Shown: piece after piece, positions 53,008 through 64,000 of the stretch
Numbering within the stretch: the first letter of the stretch is position 1
Layout of the letters: every line of letters starts with the position of its first letter
NCBI GenBank assembly: GCA_003864495.1
Contig: ML133387.1
Coordinates: 1,921,905 to 1,985,904 of the forward strand
DNA length: 64,000 nt
Direction of reading: 5' to 3'
Origin: Nemopilema nomurai
Taxonomy: Eukaryota > Cnidaria > Scyphozoa > Rhizostomeae > Rhizostomatidae
The notes under the pieces: generated by a model
The model's input: only the letters and a program-made list of their open reading frames with translations
Databases searched by the model: none
What the model was told of the DNA's origin: nothing
Made by a program: the position numbers and the translations under genes

Positions 53008-53194
53008 CGTTCGCGCATAATCTTTTACTATTCGATTTCGAGCCCGGCACAAATTTATGTCGGGCTGTGTCAAACTTTCTTTGTCTGCTGCCCTTGTAGC
53101 AATCGCGAGGCCGAATGGTTGATTTTTGCACAAATTTCTAAGACACAAATAATTATAGAACCGCAAATTAAGTGCGTTTGCAGGTTACGTTTGC

Positions 53195-53208
53195 GTTGCC
53201 ATGGTGAT
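53195..53208 (+). promoter_or_regulatory. Weak X-box-like site upstream of the motif-repeat gene
   Basis: GTTGCCATGGTGAT matches the X-box consensus GTYNCCATRGNAAC at 12 of 14 positions. It lies about 190 bases upstream of the chosen start, the same geometry as the site near 23.9 kb. Confidence 0.35.
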
Positions 53209-56200
53209 GAGTAAAACTATTCTTCATTCAAACGTTTGCTTGTTAATAAATTTCTCAGGTCTCCTCGGGAATGCTGTTGTGACGCTTTATGTAACTGCTT
53301 CTCTCGGTTGCTGAACACTTGTAACAGCCGAATCAATCTCTGTCCAGCGGCCTAGTGCAACTAACTCTTCTGTAGCAAAGGCAATTTAAATGTTTTCATG
53401 CTAGTTGAGTCTGTTGAATGACAATACTTGCATTTCGTTCTTTGTATCCATTTATTATTCTGACTTGATAAGTATTAGTAATATTGCAGTTGAGTTTAAT
53501 TCACCTTTTTGTCATCTTTTCTCCTCGAGTTTGTAGTTTACGCTTTATTCAAATTCTTCTTTTTAAATGTTTCATGAAGTTTTTCTGCTGGCTTCATCAA
53601 AGTCATCTTCACCATAAGCTTTGCCAAATTTAGGTATTCATTCTTTTTTACTCCTGTGTGCTTTATCATTTCTAAAGCTTTCTTGCAGTTAGGAACTTCC
53701 TCTCTCCTAATATCTATTTATTTTCTTTGAAGAGATTCCACTAAATGTTTTAGAATAATTAACCCTCAAAGCTCATGGGCTTTTCTCAAAATTAAATGCA
53801 AATTTTACTTTCTCTATAAGATGTTGAATTGCTGATAAAAAGATGCTTTTGTGTCAACTTATTTCTTTAGCATTCTCTTTTCTTTACTCAAGCTCTTTCT
53901 TGACCTTTCTTTTCATCTTTCTTTTTTTTGTGCCCCTATGTGAAGAGAGAAAGAAAATTAATGCTACACGTAACACACCCAAAAGAAGCAATGGCATCCT
54001 GATCGACGCAAATACTTAGAAATGACTGCTTTTCTAAGGCTTTTCCGCCTCCCATCATTTACCAAACTATTAAACCATGCAGGGACATACCACGTGCCAC
54101 AAACGTTCTTGCCCCATTAAACTGATGTGCTCTGGAAGCGAGCTTTCAAGTAGAATTAAAGCTGGTTGATTCAAGTTACTGGTTAAGAGATGTGTTCTCT
54201 TTCAGACTATCAAAGTTTCAGTAGCAAGCTAACACGACCATTTATACAACAGTAGGGTAATTGGGAGTGAATCTAGCGGGTAGCGTTATTTGAAAACCAC
54301 CTGGAAAGAAGTTTAGCTTCGTATTTGATAGTTGAATGTCTCTTCTTTCTTCTTCATTCTAGTGCCATATAAGCTGAGTCATCGATATAAACTAACATTG
54401 AAAGAATCAAACTGCGATATCTGAATAGCCCTATTAACTAGTTCCATTCTTATGCAAGTTTCCTTGTCATAAGCTCTATCCTCCTTATGTCACAATTATC
54501 ACAGTTATCATCTAGAATGTGTCACGGAATAGCTTTCCTACATCTCCAGAATTTCTTCCGAGAATCAATACACTTGGCTTTAATTGAAAAGTTCTTTATT
54601 TTCCTTTTTTGAGAATCGCTAACACCCAGCCTCACAATGTCGGCATCATACCTGTAGACATCGTTATCGCTAATGTCATCATATATATCATAACCAACCA
54701 TTCTCATTTCAACATCACATAATTATCAACAACAGAACAGGCTCATAATAATCATAATAACTATCATCTACTGCACCTCCTATTGTCGGAGCAAACCATT
54801 GAATAGAGCAAACCTGAATCATACTCTTTTTGGAATTTGTATGTCTTAATATCTTTATTATGATTACGGTTATCCGTGTATTTTGGAAAGCCTAAATCGC
54901 TCCAGTTACAAATCGACTACAACAGCGAGACCCGCAATTTCAGATAGATGTAATAAAAGTGAAAGTTGCATAGGCAAGCTTGAATAATCTTTAATGTGAA
55001 CAAATACTTCGTGCTACAGAACTTCACAATAGCAAGCAATCGCGGAAACAGTTTTTGCATAATTGTTAATGTTGTATTCCTGGTGAGCTAAATTCAGTTT
55101 GATCTATAACGTCGATAAGCAAAATGTTTTTTTCTGCTGCATTTTGAACAATCTTCATTTACGTCACCCCTAACAAACGAATACGGCTTTGCGACAAAAT
55201 GTCTGAAAAATTTAAGATGTTAGTCCAAAGTTTTCCAAACAAATAAATTGATTGATAAAGCTCGCGTTTGTCTGAATTGAAAAATACTCGTTAGTTGAAT
55301 ATAGCTGTTTCTTGTTTACATTTTTCCTTTGAGTTTTTATGTCCACAAATTTCGCTGCATTGAATTGCTTTGCTATGTTTAGTTACTGGTACATAATTCA
55401 ATTTGGTCTCTCCTGAATCATTGGCATTTGGAAAAGTTTATTGAAGAAATTTCAATGTTTTTCTTGTAGATGCTCCACTTTGTGAGCTGATTTGTAAACC
55501 ATTCCGTCCCACGCAGCAAATCGATCGCTGTTCTTTCGATCCATGCTGTGCGGATTATTTCACATTTCGTTAAGAAAAAGCAGGTGGCTACCCATGAAAA
55601 GCCGTTTTTGAAATATAATGTTCGTTTTCAAATAAAGCCGTCTTCAAAAATAATATTTTATTATATTGCATTATATTATGTTATTTTATATTATGTTATA
55701 TTATATTATATCATATTATATTATATTATATTTTATTATATTATATTATATTATATTTTATTATATTATATTATATTATATTATATCATATTATATTATA
55801 TTATATTTTATTATATTATATATTATATTATATTATATTATTTTGTATTATTTTGTATTATTTTGTATTATTTTGTATTATTTTGTATTATTTTGTACTA
55901 TTTTGTACTATTTTGTATTTTGTCATATTATTTTATGTTACACACGTACAGAATACTTTGTTTGACTGTCCAAACGTGCTTGACTACCTTCGAGGCAGCT
56001 GTCAGAAGAAGGCAAATGCAGCTATGTTGAGTTGCGTCTCAAGACAACACACAAACAGAGAACAGGGATCTATGAATGTTCTCTAGTGACAGTTCCTTGT
56101 GAGGGAAATGACGATGTTTGCTACACTCTATAAAGGTGCTTGACAAGCATTTCTCTGCCTCTTAATTCTCTGACGATGTTTGTCTAACATTGTGTCAGGG

Positions 56201-59200
56201 ACTCATAAATTATCGTTGGATGCTGGGATCTCTATGCGAACTGACTTCACTTGCCCTAAGCATTAGTATGATTTTCTCTGTCTTGGAGTACTTACTACGT
56301 CTGCCATGAGGCATACATCTTCACCTTTTAACTTTTTCATAACTCATCAACTTAGTGTCATCAGCCCTGTTGTTATCTCAACTCCTAATGCTGTTTTTTT
56401 CTTTTGCCTCTTCGTCGTGAGCTGAACAAGTTTAGGTGTCACTTCAAGACATTTACTTTCGGCTTCAGATGCTATCTTGCTTAGGAATGTATTCAAAACG
56501 CAAGATTCTGTGGTAAAACACTATTTACAGCATACAAACTCGACATAATGCATTTAACGGTTCTCCTTTGAAGGAGAAAGCTTTCTCCCCTTGGGATTGG
56601 TTTTTGTTACGGTGTGCTTGTGTTACTTATTACTGCTAGGCATTGTGTTTTCCATTTGCTCTTCCCTTAACTGTCAGATGTAAAAGTTTGCCTTGAAACG
56701 CATTTTTACACACCCATTCGCACACCAGCTTTTTTGTGTACATGAAATGGTACGAATGCATGGTGATTGCGCTAAGACATGAACAAGGGGCTGTCCTAAG
56801 GGGACCCGTTGAAAATCAGCAATTAGCCTTAATACCCTTTTCCCACCTTTTCCTGCCCTGTGAATGTTATTTTTAGATTTGAGTCTGATGTTTGAGACAT
56901 CCTGAGTCTTTTAGCTCGGTATCTCATTACACCTCAAATAGTGAGGCTCAGATTGTTTTATTCAATAGAATGTCATCATTTTCGCGATGAAAGCAAAACG
57001 TCTCCCCCCACCTCAAGTTTTTTTTTTGATTGTATTATTGACAGCAAAATCTCTCCGTCAATATTATGTTACTTTTTAAGTTTACCTTTTGTGGTTTTGT
57101 TAGAGATCAAGCTAGTAATTTTCCATCCATCCTACGTATGGATTTTGCTCTGCTTCAAAAGTGGTGGCGGTTTTTCGTTTGGCTGTATTCTGTGATCCAA
57201 TGAAGACCGTAAGCTGTCAATTCATGTCTTTGCAGAATTTTGCAAGAATCTTTGCTGTAGTGTCGAATAAGAGATTAGTGTTGTATTAAAGAACTTCTGT
57301 TTTTTAATCATCAGATTTTTGGTTTAGATTTTGCACGAAAACCAAGTAGCGAGTTAAAATTAGTGGAGCTGTTTGCTTTGAAGCCTTAAAGACAAAACTT
57401 GAACTCTAATACAATCATCTTTTTATTTTAAGCAACACAGCTATTTTGGATTTAATATTGATTTTAAGTCTTAATACTGTTGTGACGTAATTTCTTTGAT
57501 AGCAGATATTTGAGACTATTTCGTTGAAGAAAGGGACACTTTTTCGTGGGAAACGTGTTTTCTAGAGTTCAGAAATTTTACTTTTTTCATATAAAGATAG
57601 TTGAAACATAATAGTTGGTAAAGCATTTGTGGGAGATGTGGTAACACCATTTTCAAAGAAAATTGGCACTTTGCATGGCAGGCTTTCTGCGCAACACGGA
57701 GAATTTGAATTTCAGCTTTTTAAAATTCAAATCGAAGTATCTCAAAATTCTTATGCTCTACATTTAATATCATGAAAAATATTGCACTTTACGACGCATT
57801 ATTGGCGTTTCCACAAGAGTTTTCCTCAGATGTAATTAGCTTTTAGGAGGATGTAATTGTGTAATTTCTTGTTTTTATAGAACGTTGGTCCTAATATGGA
57901 TCATCATAGCATTGTTGAAAAAAGTTGCTGAATAATTTTCACGAATTTTTTTCAGCCGTTATTTTTGGATAAAGGCATACAAAATATGAAGTTTAAGACA
58001 TGCGTGATAAAAATTGCGCAATAACTAGAATTAATTCATCACTGCCGGTAAATCGACTACAGCCAGGCATTTGACGTGTCGCAAGGAGGATTGCGCAATT
58101 CTGAGTTAAATAACTGAATCATTTATCAAATGAAAAGGCGCTAATTGACAACAATTTGTGTTTGATGTGCACATACCTGAATTGACCCACGCTGAGTCAT
58201 CTAAATGTCTTCATTCACGATTCGTTCTATCAGCTGAGATTCTTCTTTCATTCCATTCGACTCGGCACAATTGCTAGACGCTTCGATTCATGTCACTCTA
58301 TTCTCCAAAGTAAATTATGCATCTGCGACCTATTCGCTTTCTATGATCCTGTTATGAATTTTTAACGCCCTTCGGTCAAGTCATTGCATGATTTCGACAT
58401 TGAGAGTTGAATACTTGACCACTTGCGTAGTTGTACTGATCTTGGAGCAATGGGGTTTTAACTACCGAGAGAAGTTACTTTCTCACCTCTAGTATAAACA
58501 ACTCACTTCTTCCTCTACTCAAAAGCTTCTTTGTTGCCAAACATGATTTTGAGTTAGTTCAAGTATCGAAGTCCAATATAGGTTCCAAAACAGCGGACTT
58601 CGAAGCTTCAACATCATTAATGATTTGGCATCGTGGCTTTCAGAAGATTGAAATAGATGACGTCATTTAGCGCATTTTGTCAAATGCCACTTTTTATGCG
58701 CTCAACTGTCTTTGAAAATAGCAACAGCGACTTAGTTGTGGATTAAAGATGCCGTACGCAACACCAAATTCAAGGATTAGGTGATTCGTCAGTTAAAATG
58801 ATTATTGAGAAATATTTGATTAAATCCTCTCTTGCATCTTCTATGGTTTGTGTCACCAAACCAATCTATGTAATGACGTCATCGTCTGTTGCGGATGCTG
58901 CCTTTTTCTATCTGATGCCATTTTCTTGGTGATTGATAAAAATGGAGATAATGATTTTCAACGTCATAGAGATCATAAAAGTCTGGCAACAAACAGTAAA
59001 GTTTCCTTCATCTTTATGTATGGTACAGTCGGCTTATTAACATGCAGTTCGTAAGGAACTTCATCTATTGAAGCTGGTTAAAACTCTTATTGTCCTGTGA
59101 CGTCATGTGTCATCTTCTTTCGCGTTTCCTCCTCTCCTTCTCTTACGCTGCTTATGAGTAAAGCCCATGTTTTTGCACTTTCAGCAGAAATAGCAAGCAG

Positions 59201-62200
59201 AAATTTCATGTTTTTGCTATCAATGCTTTATGCTTATGATGATACCGATGTTGGCCTAAATTCAAAACATCGCGACTCTGATTACGCCAATAAAACTTAT
59301 TCAACGGGTTGACGTATAGATCTATTAAAAATGCATCGAAGTTTACCGTTTTGCAAAAAGCATTCTTAAAACCGTTGTATAATGTGTCATTTACCTATAA
59401 CATGCATGATCAGCAGTTATTTAACTCATTTTTTAGCAGTCCACAGAATTGTCTTTCCTGATCCACAGGATTGATTTTTTGGGCTTGAAAGCTAGGCCAT
59501 TTTTATGGACTTAAAATTGAAAATTCAGTCGTCTCATTTTACCCACATTTCATGAGTCGCGCTCGCACTATTTCCCCGGCTGGACCGCTTTTGATAACCA
59601 TCCAATGACTTCTGTACTGACAAGAGTACATTATGCTGGGCAAGTGTTAGAAGACCAAAGTTTCGTTTCCTTAAGTGTGTATCCCCATTAGAAAGCTGCT
59701 ATTGCGCCCAGTTACGCTCAAAGGATGCTGGCTAAAGTTTCACTTAAAGGTTTTTTATTTATTATATATTTATTCTGTACTGTCTATGGTACTTCTTTTA
59801 CTGTTTAAGGACTTTAGAGAAGTCACACAACGCTGTCACTTGCTATACCGCCTTTTTGTCAACTGTAGCTGATTTACTTAGTAGTCCTTTTGTAATGAGA
59901 AAGGGCAACCATCTAGACTTCAACCTATTAGAATGATTTTGCTTTTGTTATTATAGTCTTATACCTTGTACCTAATGTTGCAGGTTTATGTTCTTATTTT
60001 CACATCTTCATGTTTAAGAAATTATTGAAAATTTGTCTTATAGTGTCTCATTTTCCCCATCATTTCCTACATAGCCAAAACCGTCTTGATACAGCTTTAA
60101 GCATTGTGCTGAAACCCGTCATGGAATCTACGTTTTTAAGGATATCTTATGAAGTGTAGCAGCCAATTCTGATATCATGCGTTAAGATCCCGTATTTCAC
60201 AACGGACCCAAACATTAACAAAACAACCAGTTCTTCTGGTAGTCATATTGCTCGCCTTTGCCATAAACAATCATGTGACCTCGTTTTCAATTAGTCTTAT
60301 ACGAGGCTCAGCTCTTTAATTACCAAAGTAGTTAGGCCAGTTTAATGCCATACGTATTAAACTGCGGCTACAGCCCTTGGTTCATGTATAAAAGTCTATT
60401 GATGTTATTGTCTGCTTGCATTTTACTGTTGCTATACTATCTACACAAATTTTTTATAAGAAGACATAACTTTTTGCCGAGGCTTGATTTTCTTAAACAA
60501 TTTTTATTTTGAGCCTTAGATGATTCTTAAATTATTCATGCCTAACAAAAGGTGTAAATTTGCCTTAAAATTGAAAAAAATATAAAATGTGTTTGACGTT
60601 TTACTTCATCATAAATTACTCACAGATCGGCTGAGTGTATTTTAAAACATATATAAAGATACATAGTGTCAAAAAGACAGTTGTTTTGCTTTGGAAGAAA
60701 ACGTAGATTAAGGAGAAATTCTATTCTTGATAAAGGTTGAGCCTGGCATTATTCTTAGACTATTGTTAAATTTTAGCAATGTTCAGTCATAATATTCTTA
60801 TAGACTTTAATCTTATAAGAAGTATGTGATATTGCTATACTATACCAATGTAGAACTTTCGTTAATGAAAGACTGTTAATTTGCGCGAAGAAGACTCTTT
60901 GGCTCCTTTTCTTCCATGCATCCTATTCTAATATTCCAGGAATTCTGGCTCTTTGACAGTGAAATAATTTCGCGAGTTTTATAGTTCTGTTGCTTTGTAA
61001 GAAATAATTTTTTTGATCGTCCAGGAAACAGAAAGTGAATCTTTGTTTTGATCAAGTAGGTGAGCCTAATGGGCTGCCGAGCAATATCTTAATTTCGCTG
61101 TCTTCTTTATGCATGTCAACCCTAAACAATGCCCTGTTGGTTTGCAACTTCCCTCCCCACGCAAAAAATCATTTGAAATTTCGATTTTGTGTGTAATGAC
61201 GTCAAATTCAGACTTAAAAAGATGTCCCTGTTTCATAAATCCTGTATACAGACAGCATCACGAATTGGCTTTTCAGTCTGTTTGATTAAAGGTGTCCCAT
61301 GTCTTGACATTTCTGTTGGTTAAATATATTAAATAATTTAGCTACTATCATTAAGTTTTTAATCGATTTTTAGCCTGAGTACCTGATGTCTGGTACTTCA
61401 TCAAACATTGAAAACAGCTGGTGATTAGGACTTCGCAGGCCGTTACTCGTTAAGGTAAATTTATTTGGATTCTAAGACATGAGGGAATTAGTACCAGTCA
61501 TCTTGATTGTAGAACCTGAGTCAGTGCTATAAACATTGGCTAAAACAACTGGTCACTCGACATTGGCTACAAAGACACTCCCTTTGATACAACTTTGAGC
61601 CCGATGCATGAGATGAAGCCACGAACACACTAGGAGTTTCTTATGATACGAAAACCTAATTTACTTTTCTGACATAATGACCTGCAACGAAGTTTTAGTT
61701 CGATTTAATGTTTACCATGGATTCAATGTTTGCCAGAGTATCCATTTTCGAATGAACGTTAAGTGCAGAGCTCTATGAAGTTTCGAAATTATAATTTCAT
61801 TTAAGTTGACACTAAATGAAATTTTAGTTCCCCTTTCTCTCACAGATTTTTCGCTTTTGTCACTTCTTGTATAGGAGAAATTTAACGTGAAATTTCATGT
61901 TGATCATTCCAAAAGTCAAAAGTTTTGGTTAAAAAATTCCACCTATGACAATAGTAGAAATGTTAAAAAGTAATTGGCCGAATTCAGTAAGACCCTTTTC
62001 CTGGTGTTAATTTCGTTCAAGGAGCCAGATGCATCAAAGGCCAATAAACACACTCTTGTAAGAAAGCTTTTTATAGAATGCAAATCTTTCTGCTAAGCAT
62101 AATTTCACGTGACTTTCCTGGATGGACTAAATTCTCAATTAATACTTCTTCAGTTGATCCTTTACACGTATTAAAATAGAAAAATTATCCTTTGCTGTTT

Positions 62201-64000
62201 TAATCTTGATTTATTTTCAGCTATTGGAATAAATTTATTTGGAATACATTCAATTATTCGTGCCTCTTTGTTGTTACTCTTAACTTTAAATTTTAAAAAT
62301 ATGTAGGTTAAGGGATTGCTGACAAATTTTGAGCAAAAAAGCCACAACCTTACTAGATATATTTTCGTGTTTTGTTCGTTGACATTGAAAAATGGTGCAC
62401 AGATGATTCAAAATTGAAATTGACAGACATTTACATATTTATTTTGACAAAGAAATAGTTGGAGTTGTTTAAATGAGATTTCCGAGGCAAGTTACAAGTA
62501 AACGCAACAATCAAGAGAATGGAACCTATTACAAAACAGCATATGGGATCTCTTAGGAACGATTCAAGACATGGGTAACAAGAGGATAGTAAAAGTAAAG
62601 AGCACCAGGGGTAAAATGAAATATCAACTTTCTGTCATGACATATTTGTCGTTTGCCTTTTGCACAGTCGAAAGAAAAACCTTTCCCCTACACCTAGACC
62701 AGACATTCTTCTGATTATAACGACATCTCTTTACTTCTTTTACCATTGTCATCATTTCTTGTCTTTTCTCTTAGCAGGCTAGCTGTAGTTGGTTGCATTC
62801 TTCCCATTAATGTTCCTCTCTTGAGCTGCCGCTTAGTTCCACTAAGTTCCCAGCTGCTTTGACTTTGATTTGCCACTTTTCCCATTGAACTCCCTCTTCT
62901 TAGGAGATACCTTTGATCAACGTTTTGTTCCCTGCACCTCTCTCTCCGCTACCTCATTTAAACTAGAATAGTCTGGAAATCCTGGTTTATGTTTATGAAT
63001 TTTGATAACTATAACAGGATACAATATCTGCTCGAAGTATAAAAAGTAAAGACATTATAAACCTATAAAGACATGAATTCATGGGATATTTGGATAATTT
63101 TATCGATACGCTAATTTGAGACACGATGAAGCCGAACGTAGGGAAGGTTATAGACTGAAATTAATTTGGTATTGACAAAACGATTGTTGAAAAGTAAACT
63201 AAACCATAGAAGTTTGAATTATTTTTCCATTTCTTTATATTTGTATTTATTGCAATTTGAGGTCGGTGGATGCCTACATGGCAACATCCTCTTACTATTT
63301 ACACATTTGACATTAAAGTGCCAGGGTCTTTGACATTTTATATATTACTTTATTGCCTTTTTTACTCAATAGGATTGTGTAAGATTGTTTTTAAGGTCAT
63401 GTTTAGGGTCTTTACTGGCCTTAGTTGTGAAGCAATGTGTAAATTCAATCTTTTGAAAATGATTTTCTTAGAAGTTATATATCATCTTTTGGTTTATACT
63501 CCTGCTAGTTACATTGTCAAACCTGGTTCCTCCCCCGCCAACTATTGCTGGAATGAGCTTGCGTCCTGACCTCTTGTTCAAACGTGCCACTCTATCAGTT
63601 AATAGCCCAAAACGAGTAGTGCATTCTAGGGAATTAAAGACGAAAAAACAGAACTACAAAGTTATTTTGATGACTATCTTCCTCTAAGGAGCTTCTCCTC
63701 AGCTGTTAAGCATGAATATTCATGAATTTGTTTTAGAGAACTGGCTAGAGAGTAAATTTAGAGAACTGGTGCACAACTGTTGTTCCTGCATTCTCGAACA
63801 TTGACAATTTCCTACATTTTCCATTCCTTTTCTAGAGACATCGCGAATTTCTCTAGACCAAAAATGCTAAAATTATTCAAATGTATTTTTCAATCTTCTC
63901 TTTTTAGTAAAGATAGCTTTTACAGATCGCAAGTTTTGAAAAATATGAACAATTTCGTTATATGACAATCCACAAAGCAGTTTTGAAATGGTTATGATAG
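53209..64000. other. Long region without recognisable genes
   Basis: Open frames are short, AT-rich and unsupported by splice signals or motifs on either strand. Apart from the microsatellite at 55650-55935 and TGACGTCA octamers at 58658, 58874, 59098 and 61197, I see nothing I can name. It may be intergenic or a long intron. Confidence 0.5.
55650..55935. repeat. TTATA microsatellite with a second 10-bp array
   Basis: The left part is a long run of the pentamer TTATA with occasional TTTTA and TCATA variants. From about 55840 it changes to a decamer, TTATTTTGTA, repeated about seven times, with two late units carrying TTTTGTACTA. The Tyr/Ile-rich open frames over it are repeat artefacts. Confidence 0.95.

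Noticed and set aside
55548..56030. 160-codon Tyr/Ile-rich ORF
   Set aside because: It is produced entirely by the TTATA microsatellite.

Overview
This is nuclear DNA of an animal. The genes have many introns, nearly all GT-AG, the DNA is AT-rich by eye, and the spacers are long. A calcyphosin-like EF-hand protein, an animal-type ATG4 (C/D class) and a laccase-type multicopper oxidase fit an invertebrate. Intron sizes (about 0.2-1.4 kb) and gene spacing would suit a cnidarian, but I cannot prove the phylum from sequence alone. No prokaryotic operon, CRISPR array or virus is present.

Layout. 0-0.6 kb: probable 3' end of an unidentified + strand gene. 5.6-13.0 kb (-): a complete seven-exon gene for a secreted-type, C-terminally membrane-anchored laccase-like multicopper oxidase, with a 26-bp minisatellite filling one intron next to a splice donor. 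18.5-19.3 kb (-): a single-exon class I glutamine amidotransferase. 20.9-23.8 kb (-): a six-exon calcyphosin-like gene with one GC-AG intron and an RFX X-box-like site upstream. 26.1-31.9 kb (+): an eleven-exon ATG4 protease gene. 36.4-40.1 kb (-): a three-exon, highly charged, caldesmon-like protein with seven copies of a helical module. 49.8-53.0 kb (-): a long disordered protein with about ten copies of a short G-[RK]-L-x-[LIM]-P-x-x-F motif, its frame broken once near 52.6 kb. The rest (0.6-5.5, 13-18, 32-36, 40-49.8 and 53-64 kb) is mostly non-coding, with repeats and a few unproven exons.

Mobile and repeat content: two copies of a TA-flanked ~0.4 kb MITE (18.0 and 25.6 kb), a tRNA-like hairpin element (16.3 kb), several minisatellites, and a TTATA microsatellite (55.7 kb). 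The octamer TGACGTCA occurs eight times.

The genes do not form one pathway. The calcyphosin-like gene and ATG4 are divergently transcribed. Exon structures were read by hand from splice consensus and phase; each of the four multi-exon genes called with high confidence closes in phase from start to stop.
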